Source of the DNA: Muricomes intestini
GTDB taxonomy: Bacteria > Bacillota > Clostridia > Lachnospirales > Lachnospiraceae
Length of the DNA stretch: 64,000 nucleotides
Assembly (NCBI RefSeq): GCF_004346165.1
Contig: NZ_SLZZ01000007.1
Coordinates: 1-64,000 of the forward strand
Direction: 5' to 3'
The notes below the pieces were generated by a model that worked only from the letters and a program-made list of their open reading frames with translations, had not been told where the DNA came from and made no database searches. Made by a program: the position numbers and the translations under genes. Below, piece after piece: positions 55,137 through 62,869 of this stretch. Each line of letters starts with the position of its first letter. The first letter of the stretch is position 1.

Positions 55137-55490
55137 TGTTAAGCAAGACGGTAAGCCGGGTTATGTCGTTGAACAATCATCTATCTAGGCCTGATGTCAC
55201 CACCAGGCTCAAGCGACCTACCTAAAGCGTGACGGGCCGCCACATAGCTTTTATTCGGTCTTGCTTCGGATGGGGTTTACATGTGCCCTCTCTGTTACCA
55301 GAGAGGCGGTAGTCTCTTACACTGCCTTTCCACCCTTACCCAGGAGAAACCCGGGCGGTTTATTTCTGTTGCACTGGCCTTAGAGTCACCTCTACCGGAC
55401 GTTATCCGGCATCCTGCCCTGTGAAGCCCGGACTTTCCTCGTCTACTGCCTTTCGGCACTTGCAGCCGCGATTGTCTGTCTTGCTTAACA
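55137..55490 (-). ncRNA. rnpB: RNase P RNA, class A
   Basis: About 354 nt. The minus strand contains the universal GAGGAAAGTCCGGGCT (P4 5' half), ACAGGGCAGGATGCCGG, GGGTAAGGGTGGAAAGG, and GGTGACATCAGGCC near the 3' side. The ends pair (TGTTAAGCAAGAC with GTCTTGCTTAACA). It cleaves the 5' leader of pre-tRNAs with RnpA. Confidence 0.97.
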
Positions 55491-55499
55491 CAATTATGT

Positions 55500-55528
55500 A
55501 TTATACTATGCATTTTTGTTCCTGTCCA
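55500..55528 (-). promoter_or_regulatory. Promoter of rnpB
   Basis: Minus-strand TGGACA (55523-55528), 17-bp spacer, consensus TATAAT (55500-55505), about 7-10 bases before the mature 5' end. Confidence 0.85.
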
Positions 55529-55620
55529 CAATTTACATTACAAATTTATCGAAACCAATAAACCCATCATTATAGATACATCCGAATCAGGCCCAGCAAT
55601 GTAATGTGTGCCCTTATTCA

Positions 55621-56097
55621 CTATATCAGTCCCTCATCAATTACTAATTTATCACCATCTGCTGCCCCGGTCGCCAGTTCATCACATCTTTCATTTTGAG
55701 GATGCCCATCATGCCCTTTTACCCAATGAAATGTAACACTGTGCCGCCCTTTTGCCGTCAAAAGGCGTTTCCACAGATCCACATTCTTCACAGGTTCATT
55801 TTTACCGCGCTTCCACCCTTTTTTCAGCCAACCGTCAACCCAGTGCTGGTTAAATGCATCCACCACGTATTTTGAATCCGAGTAAACCTCCACCGTGCAG
55901 GGGCGGTTCAGCACCTCCAGGCCGGCGATTACAGCCATCAGCTCCATCCGGTTATTTGTTGTCTTCACGTATCCCTGGGACAGCTCTTTTATATGTAGTT
56001 CCCCCTTTGTATCCACATACTCCAGTACCGCTCCATAGCCGCCCGGTCCGTCCGGATTTCCTCTTGCCGCTCCATCTGTGTACAATTTAACCTGCAT
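55621..56097 (-). CDS. rnhA: Ribonuclease HI
   Basis: Degrades RNA in RNA-DNA hybrids. 158 residues. Catalytic residues Asp8 ([11 protein letters not shown]-like [14 protein letters not shown]), Glu52 ([11 protein letters not shown]), Asp74 ([12 protein letters not shown]) and Asp139 (NERCDELAT), with the basic [16 protein letters not shown] handle loop. Overlaps the metallo-hydrolase gene by 11 bp. Confidence 0.96.
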   Translation of the reverse strand: MQVKLYTDGAARGNPDGPGGYGAVLEYVDTKGELHIKELSQGYVKTTNNRMELMAVIAGLEVLNRPCTVEVYSDSKYVVDAFNQHWVDGWLKKGWKRGKNEPVKNVDLWKRLLTAKGRHSVTFHWVKGHDGHPQNERCDELATGAADGDKLVIDEGLI

Positions 56098-56800
56098 TAT
56101 TTACTGTTCCTCCGTTCTCCAGCTCAAATACCTGACCTTCCCTGGATATCCGTTGAATTTTATCTGCATACCCTTTCGTACAATCTTCCAGAAGCAGCCT
56201 GTCAAAAATTCCATAGTTATCCCAAAAATGCATAGGAAACACTTCTTTTGTTTCTGTACGTTTCATGAAGCAGTCAATTCCCCAGCAATACTGTTCACCC
56301 AGACGTGGATCTACCGGCACGAAAGCAACATCTATCTTCATTCCCTGTAGCTTATTAATCTCACGCTGATAATTGCGGCGCATCATCGTATTGTAGGCCT
56401 CGCCTTCCTCTTCCCAGTGCCACCAGTTCAAATCCCCCGCATGATAAATGGTATGTCCCTCATATCGCAGGAGAAAGGCAACACCTTCGTCGGTCGACCG
56501 CAGCGTACGTATTTTGCACCCGTCTATGCTCTTTTCTTCATTTGGAGCCATAAAAACAATGTCCCTGCCGGCTTCTGCTTCTATATCATCTGAAACAATA
56601 AAATGAACTCCGGGAATTTTCTCTCTTAATTCGAAAATATCACTCTTATAATGGTCAAAATGGGCATGGCTTATAAAAACATAAAATTTTTTACCCGCAT
56701 CTGGCTTTGGCAGCTCTCCTTTATAAAAATCGAATAAAAAATACGCGGTTTCCACTTCGACGAGAAATCCGCTGTGACTTAAATAAGTTATACGCATCAT
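56087..56800 (-). CDS. MBL-fold metallo-hydrolase
   Basis: 237 residues of the UlaG-like beta-lactamase fold: [14 protein letters not shown] start and [15 protein letters not shown] metal motif (HxHxDH), then [13 protein letters not shown] and [11 protein letters not shown] as later ligands. Substrate unknown. ATGA overlap with the upstream MoaB-like gene and an 11-bp overlap with rnhA. Confidence 0.88.
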   Translation of the reverse strand: MMRITYLSHSGFLVEVETAYFLFDFYKGELPKPDAGKKFYVFISHAHFDHYKSDIFELREKIPGVHFIVSDDIEAEAGRDIVFMAPNEEKSIDGCKIRTLRSTDEGVAFLLRYEGHTIYHAGDLNWWHWEEEGEAYNTMMRRNYQREINKLQGMKIDVAFVPVDPRLGEQYCWGIDCFMKRTETKEVFPMHFWDNYGIFDRLLLEDCTKGYADKIQRISREGQVFELENGGTVNNAG

Positions 56801-57261
56801 TTTCTCAACATCTCCACTACATGTACTAATTCCGGAAGGATAAATTCCAGGCTTTCCTTTGCAGCCTTGGCTTTCCCCGGCAGATTTACCAGTAATGTAT
56901 TATTTCTGATACCTGCTGCCGAGCGGTCCAGGATCGCTCGTTTGCTGTATCTTAGATTATAAGCCCGCACCGCCTCCGGAATCCCCGGCAAAAGCCTGTC
57001 TGAAATATCCGCCACCACATCCGGAGCACAGTCACTCTCTTCAACGCCAACAGCACCCGTGGTCAAAATCAGATCCACAGCCCCGGTATCCGACAGCCTC
57101 TCCAACACTACAGACAGCACCTTTTTATCCTCCGGCAGAACTCCTGCAGCCTTCACCTCAAATCCCACCTGTTCCAGCATCCGCTTCAGCGCTGCTGTAG
57201 CCGCACTCTCCTTTTTCGCCTTATATAAACCTGTATCCAATGTAAATATTCCCGCCTTCAT
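56797..57261 (-). CDS. MoaB/MogA-fold molybdopterin-binding domain protein
   Basis: 154 residues: MKAGIFTLDTGLYKAKKES start, DLILTTGAVGVEESDCAPD (GTG-type loop; the usual GGTG reads TTGAVG), ILDRSAAGIRNNTLLVNLPG. No other molybdenum cofactor gene is in the window, and the operon context is nucleoside salvage, so a role other than Moco synthesis is possible. Confidence 0.8.
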   Translation of the reverse strand: MKAGIFTLDTGLYKAKKESAATAALKRMLEQVGFEVKAAGVLPEDKKVLSVVLERLSDTGAVDLILTTGAVGVEESDCAPDVVADISDRLLPGIPEAVRAYNLRYSKRAILDRSAAGIRNNTLLVNLPGKAKAAKESLEFILPELVHVVEMLRK

Positions 57262-57292
57262 CTTGCAGTACTCCTTTCTTCTTCAAAACTGC

Positions 57293-57335
57293 AAAGGGGA
57301 CTGTCCCCTTTGTCCTCCGTTTTCAGAATATTCTG
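57293..57335. repeat. AAAGGGG hairpin plus 21-bp conserved tail, copy 2
   Basis: AAAGGGGA-CTG-TCCCCTTT hairpin (57293-57311) and the same 21-bp tail as at 53781-53801. It sits in the 90-bp gap between the amidohydrolase and MoaB-like genes of one presumed operon. Confidence 0.7.
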
Positions 57336-57351
57336 TCTTTACTCTTGATAA

Positions 57352-58629
57352 CTATCCTAAAATACGCTGTGCCGATTCGTTTGCCTTAGCAAATATCTCC
57401 TCCTTCGAAGAATCCAGATAGTATTTCCCGTCCTGGTAGAGAATTTTTCCCCCCACCACAGTCATTTTTACATTCTGCTTGCTGCCGCTGTAGACCAGAT
57501 TCTTTTCTATATTCTGAATAGGCTGCATATTAGGTTGCTGTAAATCTATCAAAATCATATCAGCCTTCTTTCCCTCTGCAATGACATCACACTCCGGCAG
57601 CCCCATCGCATGTGCTCCGTTGACTACTGCCATCTTAAGGACTTCCATTGCCGGAACAGCTTCCGGATCGTCACATATTGCCTTTTGCAGACCTGTTGTC
57701 AAAAACATCTCCCGGAACATATCCAGACAATTGTTGCTTGCCGGTCCATCAGTTCCAATAGCAACAGGAATCCCCATCTCTAGATATCTTTTTATGGGAG
57801 CTATGCCGCTTGCCAGTTTCAGGTTTGAGGCGGGATTGGTTATGACATAGAGGCCCCTTGTTTTTACAATATCAAAATCTGCCTCATCCAAATGAACTCC
57901 GTGGAACAGTCCGCCGCCGTGCCTGAACAGCCCCAGAGAATCCATATATGCTATAGGAGTCATGCCTGTCCTGCTCCGGCAGTCCTCCACTTCTTTTTTT
58001 GTCTCTGAACAATGTGTATAAACCGGAATCTTATATTTTTCAGAAAGTGCCGCAAGCCCTTCCATCAATTCTCTGCTTGTAGTATATTCCGCATGGAATC
58101 CCAGCTGATAAGATACCAGTTTGTCCGGATCATGGCTGTAACGTTTATAATCCTCCTCCACCTGCTGAAGTGTACCGCCGAAATCATTGATACTCTCGCA
58201 GATAACTGTACGAAATCCAGTCTCCTTCGCCACTTTGTCTTCCATCGGTTTATCAAGATACATATTAAAAACAGATGTGATGCCGCTTGTCAGATATTCC
58301 ATAATTGCCAGCTTATTCAGCCAGTATATATCTTCCCCTGTCAGCTTTGCTTCTGCAGGAAATACCCTCGTGTTCAACCACTCATCCAGCTTCATATCAT
58401 CTGCGTGGGAGCGCAGAAATGTCATCGCAGAATGTGTGTGTGCATCCTTAAATCCAGGCATCAGCAGATTTCTCTGTCCGTCTATTTCCTTATCCCACGT
58501 TTCCTTTGTATCCGGCACCTGAGGACCTGCATAGGCAATGGTGTCTCCTTTCACCCACACTTCACCATCAAAAATTTCTTTCTCTGCCTCCATTGTCAAA
58601 ATTCTTACATTATAAATTCGAATGTTCAT
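57352..58629 (-). CDS. Amidohydrolase (SAH/MTA/5'-deoxyadenosine deaminase-like)
   Basis: 425-residue TIM-barrel metal hydrolase: GFKDAHTHSAMTFLRSHADD (HxH), FHAEYTT, THCSETKKEVED and GTDGPASNNCLDMF (metal Asp). Closest recognisable group is the MtaD/SsnA-type deaminases of S-adenosylhomocysteine, methylthioadenosine and 5'-deoxyadenosine. AAAGGA sets the start at 58629 (MNIRIYNVRIL). Four bases after the purine nucleoside phosphorylase, which could act on the deaminated product. Confidence 0.88.
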   Translation of the reverse strand: MNIRIYNVRILTMEAEKEIFDGEVWVKGDTIAYAGPQVPDTKETWDKEIDGQRNLLMPGFKDAHTHSAMTFLRSHADDMKLDEWLNTRVFPAEAKLTGEDIYWLNKLAIMEYLTSGITSVFNMYLDKPMEDKVAKETGFRTVICESINDFGGTLQQVEEDYKRYSHDPDKLVSYQLGFHAEYTTSRELMEGLAALSEKYKIPVYTHCSETKKEVEDCRSRTGMTPIAYMDSLGLFRHGGGLFHGVHLDEADFDIVKTRGLYVITNPASNLKLASGIAPIKRYLEMGIPVAIGTDGPASNNCLDMFREMFLTTGLQKAICDDPEAVPAMEVLKMAVVNGAHAMGLPECDVIAEGKKADMILIDLQQPNMQPIQNIEKNLVYSGSKQNVKMTVVGGKILYQDGKYYLDSSKEEIFAKANESAQRILG

Positions 58630-58633
58630 CTTA

Positions 58634-59455
58634 TTACATCCTTTCAATAATACGTGTCACCAGACGCTCAAATTCTTTTCCCCTCTTATCTGCCACGGCC
58701 TGAACATCCAGATGACTTAATTCTTCTTCTGTGATGCCGGAGGCCATATTTGATACACAGGAAATTCCGCATACACGGACTCCCTCATGGCGGGCAGCAA
58801 TAGCCTCGCAGGCTGTACTCATTCCCACAGCATCTGCCCCCATAACACCAAACATTCTGATTTCAGCGGGACTTTCAAAATTGGGACCTGTAGTCTGCAG
58901 ATAAACCCCTTCCTGAATTGGGATGTTTTCTTCTTTTGCCACAGTACGGACTAATTCCATCCACTCCTCATCGTAAATATGAGTCATGTCTGGAAAACGC
59001 GTTCCCAGCTCTGACACATTTTTCCCAATCAGCGGGGAGGGTACAAAATTAGATATCTGATCAGTAATCAGCATGAAATCTCCTGCCTGAAACTTTCTGT
59101 TGATTCCTCCCGATGCATTTGTAAGAAACAGAGTCTCAATCCCCATCATCTTCATCAACCTGGTAGGGAGCACCACATCTTCCATACTGTACCCCTCATA
59201 ATAGTGAACTCTCCCCTTCATTACAACTGCCGGAACGTCTCCGATATATCCAAGCAGAAACCTGCCATCATGCCCTTCCACGGTAGATACAGGAAACCCG
59301 GGGATATCCCCATAAGGGATTTCATACTCCACTTTCATATTTCTCGCATAATTTCCCAGTCCCGAACCAAGAATCAAGCCTACACGAGGCCTAAAATCAG
59401 CTACAGACTGATAGTATTCGTAACACTTCACTAGCTTTTCATATTGTCTGCTCAT
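58634..59455 (-). CDS. Purine-nucleoside phosphorylase
   Basis: 273 residues, the trimeric PNP/MTAP family: LILGSGLGNYA phosphate loop, GRVHYYEGYSMEDV, LTNASGGINRKF, TGPNFESPAEIRMF and SCVSNMASG with the specificity residues near the end. It phosphorolyses inosine/guanosine and their deoxy forms. First gene of the operon with the amidohydrolase, MoaB-like, MBL-fold and rnhA genes. Confidence 0.94.
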   Translation of the reverse strand: MSRQYEKLVKCYEYYQSVADFRPRVGLILGSGLGNYARNMKVEYEIPYGDIPGFPVSTVEGHDGRFLLGYIGDVPAVVMKGRVHYYEGYSMEDVVLPTRLMKMMGIETLFLTNASGGINRKFQAGDFMLITDQISNFVPSPLIGKNVSELGTRFPDMTHIYDEEWMELVRTVAKEENIPIQEGVYLQTTGPNFESPAEIRMFGVMGADAVGMSTACEAIAARHEGVRVCGISCVSNMASGITEEELSHLDVQAVADKRGKEFERLVTRIIERM

Positions 59456-59623
59456 ATCGTTCTCCTCACATTATCAGTAGTATACTATGAAAATTGTATC
59501 ATATCTTTTCAAATATTAGTACCCCTAAAAACTTCTCTCATTGTCAAAATACTTCTAAAATTTACTTAGGGATTCTCATTGTTTCAATAAACAAGAATGT
59601 ATTAAAAATCAAGGGGTGATTTT

Positions 59624-59683
59624 ATGGGTTTAAAATATACCGAGTCATACCAAAATAAGAGAGAGCAGAGCTGCTCCCTCTAA
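59624..59683 (+). CDS. Candidate 19-residue peptide MGLKYTESYQNKREQSCSL
   Basis: An ATG with AAGGGGTG five bases upstream opens a 19-codon frame ending in TAA. No family recognised. It overlaps the spoIVA terminator on the opposite strand, so the sequence may be constrained for that reason instead. Weak promoter-like AT-rich sequence upstream. Speculative. Confidence 0.25.
   Translation: MGLKYTESYQNKREQSCSL
59648..59680 (-). terminator. Terminator of spoIVA
   Basis: GAGGGAGCAG/CTGCTCTCTC arms directly after the spoIVA stop, followed by TTATTTTGG on the minus strand. Confidence 0.65.
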
Positions 59684-61152
59684 ATAATAATACAAACCAG
59701 TCCTCCGTTGCTGTCATTTACTACCTTTTGCATGGTGTCCTGAAGTTTTACCTGGCTTTCATCATTGATCATTGTCAGTTTATTGCGCATTCCATCCATC
59801 ACCAGATCCTCGACAGACTTGCCGAATATATTTGTTCCCCACACTCCTTCGGGAGTTTCACTCTCAGCTTTTAAGTAATCTACCAGATCCTGAGCCTGTT
59901 TTTCATTTCCTACAATAGGTGCAATCTCTGTTTCGATATTTGCCCGTATCATATGAATAGAAGGCGCCTCGGAGTGGATTTTCACTCCATATTTGTTGCC
60001 CTGCTTGATAATCTGTGGGTCATCCAGTGCAATTTCCTCTTTTTTGGGGCTCACCATGCCATAGCCTTTCATCTTCACATCGGCAAAAGCATCTTTTATT
60101 TGCGCATATTCTTCCTTCATAGCTGCCAGTTCTTTCATGGCAGAAATTAATTCGTACTCTCCCTTAATGTCTGTGCCCGTCAATTCACTGAGTACCTCAT
60201 AGTAATACTGCCCTGCAAGATCGATTTTGATTTTTACCTTTCCGGTATCCATTTCGATTTTTTCTATACCAGCTTTTTCTATGTAAGAGCTTTCTGTCTG
60301 AGGCGTCCTGTTGGCGGTGCTGCGTATGTCCTTCATTCCCTCCATAATCATCTTTACGTTCTGCAGCAGATCCTCCTTGATCCGATGACCTCTTGACAAC
60401 ATTTCTACCCATTTAGGAATATAAAATTCCACTTCAGAGATAGGAAATTCATACAGCACCTGAGCCATAATATTGTGAATATCCTCTGTTCTTAGCTGTT
60501 CACAATTCACCGGCAATACGGAAACTCCATATTTTTCTTCCATTTCCTCCTGCAGTGCTTTTGCTTCATCTCCGTGCGGCTTCTGAGTATTCAAAAGAAT
60601 GATAAAAGGTTTACCAATAGACTGCAGCTCTTTAACTGTCTTTTCCTCCGCCGGTATGAAATTTTCTCTCGGCAGGTCTCCAATGCTTCCGTCTGTAGTG
60701 ACCACAATACCGATTGTTGCATGGTCATGTATTACTTTTTGAGTTCCTATAGCTGCTGCCTTCGTAAATGGAATTTCATACTCAAACCAGGGTGTCTTTA
60801 CCTGGCGCTCCATATCATTTTCAATGTGACCAGAAGCTCCCTCGACCATATAACCCACACAGTCAATCAGTCGTACCTTTACCTCCAGATCATCCGATAA
60901 TTTTATAGAAGCTGCCTCTTTGGGAACAAATTTAGGCTCTGTCGTCATAATGGTTGTGCCGGATGCAGACTGTGGCAATTCATCCTTTGTTCTTGTTTTT
61001 GCATGTTCATCTGTCATATTGGGAAGTACAAGCAAATCCATAAATCTCTTAATAAAAGTTGACTTGCCTGTCCGAACTGGTCCCACCACTCCAATATAAA
61101 TTTCTCCGTTTGTTCTCGCCTTCATATCCTTGTATAATTGAAATGAATCCAT
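59680..61152 (-). CDS. spoIVA: Stage IV sporulation protein A
   Basis: ATPase that polymerises on the forespore surface as the base of the spore coat. 490 residues: Walker A GVVGPVRTGKSTFIKRFMD, switch-like SASGTTIMTTEPKFVPKEA, DHATIGIVVTTDGSIGDLPR, a central domain, and the conserved C-terminus ending NDSNGGLVCIII. A sigma-E-like promoter lies at 61181-61209. It is downstream of gpsA, as in Bacillus and Clostridia. Confidence 0.97.
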   Translation of the reverse strand: MDSFQLYKDMKARTNGEIYIGVVGPVRTGKSTFIKRFMDLLVLPNMTDEHAKTRTKDELPQSASGTTIMTTEPKFVPKEAASIKLSDDLEVKVRLIDCVGYMVEGASGHIENDMERQVKTPWFEYEIPFTKAAAIGTQKVIHDHATIGIVVTTDGSIGDLPRENFIPAEEKTVKELQSIGKPFIILLNTQKPHGDEAKALQEEMEEKYGVSVLPVNCEQLRTEDIHNIMAQVLYEFPISEVEFYIPKWVEMLSRGHRIKEDLLQNVKMIMEGMKDIRSTANRTPQTESSYIEKAGIEKIEMDTGKVKIKIDLAGQYYYEVLSELTGTDIKGEYELISAMKELAAMKEEYAQIKDAFADVKMKGYGMVSPKKEEIALDDPQIIKQGNKYGVKIHSEAPSIHMIRANIETEIAPIVGNEKQAQDLVDYLKAESETPEGVWGTNIFGKSVEDLVMDGMRNKLTMINDESQVKLQDTMQKVVNDSNGGLVCIII

Positions 61153-61180
61153 AGAAATACCCCCTTGTTCTGCTTATACC

Positions 61181-61209
61181 AATGTATGCACAAAAAAGGG
61201 GGTTTATTC
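61181..61209 (-). promoter_or_regulatory. Sigma-E-type promoter of spoIVA
   Basis: Minus-strand GAATAAA (61203-61209), 14-bp spacer, CATACATT (61181-61188). This fits the mother-cell sigma-E consensus (ATA-rich -35, CATACAnT -10). The -35 adjoins the gpsA stop, and GGGGGT lies near the spoIVA ATG. Confidence 0.75.
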
Positions 61210-62202
61210 CTAGTGTTCACTCTTCACTTCGCGGAGCATCAGTTCATCTACTGCCTCTGCTGGATTTTTCCCTTCAAACAGAACTTTATTGACCTGTTCT
61301 ACAATAGGCATGGAAACCTGATATTTCTCCGCCAGTTTTGCGGCAGCTTTTGCGGAATAAACGCCTTCCACCACCATGTTCACCTCTTTCATGGCTTCCT
61401 CCATGGTTTTTCCCTGCCCCATAAGATAACCGGCCTTTCTGTTCCGGCTGTGTACGCTGGCGCAGGTGACAATTAAATCTCCAATTCCAGAAAGTCCGGT
61501 AAATGTTTCGATTTTGCCGCCCATCTTAACTCCAAGCCTTGCTATCTCTGCAATTCCTCTTGTAATCAATGCCGCTTTTGTGTTATCTCCGTAACCCATC
61601 CCATCTGCAATCCCGGCCGCCAGTGCGATTACATTCTTCAGAGAGCCGCCCAGCTCTATCCCCAGTATATCATGGCTTATATAAACGCGGAACACACGAC
61701 TAATGAACATGGACTGCAGGTATTTTGCCGTTTTCTCCGTTTTCGCCCCAATGACACAGGTGGTAGGCAACCCTCTCCCCACTTCCTCCGCATGGCTTGG
61801 ACCTGACAGAACTGCCACATCTGCCTGGGGTATCTCCTGCTCTATCTGCTGAGAAAGGGTCATCAGAGTCGTCTCCTCAATACCTTTTGCAACATCTACA
61901 ATAATCTGCCCTTCCTTTATATAAGGGCTCATTTTCCTTGCGGTCTCTCTCGTAAATGGAGACGGCACTGCCAACACAAGAAAGTCTCTGCCCGTAAGCG
62001 CCTCCTCCAGATTACTCGTGAAAACCAACTCCCGGGGCAGCTTTACTCCGGGCAGCTTTGCCTCGTACTCTCTTTTTTCAGAGAGCATCTTTACCTCTTC
62101 CTCGCTGATAGACCAGACCGTAACCTGATGCCCGTTGTCGTGAAGTAAGAGAGACAGCGCTGTTCCCCAACTCCCAGCTCCCAACACACCTACATTTGCC
62201 AT
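61210..62202 (-). CDS. gpsA: NAD(P)H-dependent glycerol-3-phosphate dehydrogenase
   Basis: Makes sn-glycerol-3-phosphate for phospholipids. 330 residues: VGVLGAGSWGTALSLLLHD, PSPFTRETARKMSP, the catalytic Lys in LGGSLKNVIALAAGIADG, and NTKAALITRGIAEIARLG. GGGAGGAG sets the start at 62202 (MANVGVLGAG); the longer frame overlaps plsY. Its product is used by plsY just upstream. Confidence 0.96.
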   Translation of the reverse strand: MANVGVLGAGSWGTALSLLLHDNGHQVTVWSISEEEVKMLSEKREYEAKLPGVKLPRELVFTSNLEEALTGRDFLVLAVPSPFTRETARKMSPYIKEGQIIVDVAKGIEETTLMTLSQQIEQEIPQADVAVLSGPSHAEEVGRGLPTTCVIGAKTEKTAKYLQSMFISRVFRVYISHDILGIELGGSLKNVIALAAGIADGMGYGDNTKAALITRGIAEIARLGVKMGGKIETFTGLSGIGDLIVTCASVHSRNRKAGYLMGQGKTMEEAMKEVNMVVEGVYSAKAAAKLAEKYQVSMPIVEQVNKVLFEGKNPAEAVDELMLREVKSEH

Positions 62203-62221
62203 AATGCTCCTCCCTTTTCTT

Positions 62222-62866
62222 TTACTCGGCCGTTTTTTTGCCGCCTGAACCAAATTTATTTTCCGTACTTGCAAGAAGACGTTTGATGTTTTCTTTATGT
62301 CTGAACCATGCCAGAATAGTAAGTAATAAAACTACTATGTAAAGCTCATACCGATAGGGGGCGGTCATGTTAAATTCCCCCAGTGCCCCGAAGACAAGCA
62401 CCTCCAGGAAAAATGTAGAAGAGGCCAACAGAGATCCCAGTGATACATACCTTGTAAAAATTGCCGCTATCAAAAACGCCGTCAGTGGAATGGGCACCAT
62501 CAACGGGTTGAAAGATAATACGAGCCCGGCCAGCACAGCGATTCCCTTTCCGCCATTGAAATGAAGATAAAACGGGAAGTTATGCCCCAGAGTGGTGCCT
62601 ATGCCTGCATACATACATAGCAATGGCAGAAAACTACTTTCTTTATATAAGTAACGCACGATGAAAATTGCTGCTACACATTTTAACACATCCCCCGCAA
62701 ATGTCAAAATCCCGGCTTTCCACCCCAACACACGCACTGCATTGGTGGAGCCTGCATTTCCGCTCCCTGATTTTCTGATATCAGTATGATTTAGCTTCCC
62801 CACAAGATATCCTGTCTGCAGAAGCCCACAGGCATACCCTATCAGAAGACAAATAATCCGTTCCAT
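62222..62866 (-). CDS. plsY: Glycerol-3-phosphate acyltransferase PlsY
   Basis: Membrane acyltransferase using acyl-phosphate to start phospholipid synthesis. 214 residues with five to six helices; motifs SGNAGSTNAVRVLGWKAG, GHNFPFYLHFNGGKGIA and ARFT-like region TRYVSLGSLLASSTF match the three PlsY signatures. Between der and gpsA, the standard order. Confidence 0.96.
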   Translation of the reverse strand: MERIICLLIGYACGLLQTGYLVGKLNHTDIRKSGSGNAGSTNAVRVLGWKAGILTFAGDVLKCVAAIFIVRYLYKESSFLPLLCMYAGIGTTLGHNFPFYLHFNGGKGIAVLAGLVLSFNPLMVPIPLTAFLIAAIFTRYVSLGSLLASSTFFLEVLVFGALGEFNMTAPYRYELYIVVLLLTILAWFRHKENIKRLLASTENKFGSGGKKTAE

Positions 62867-62869
62867 AAC

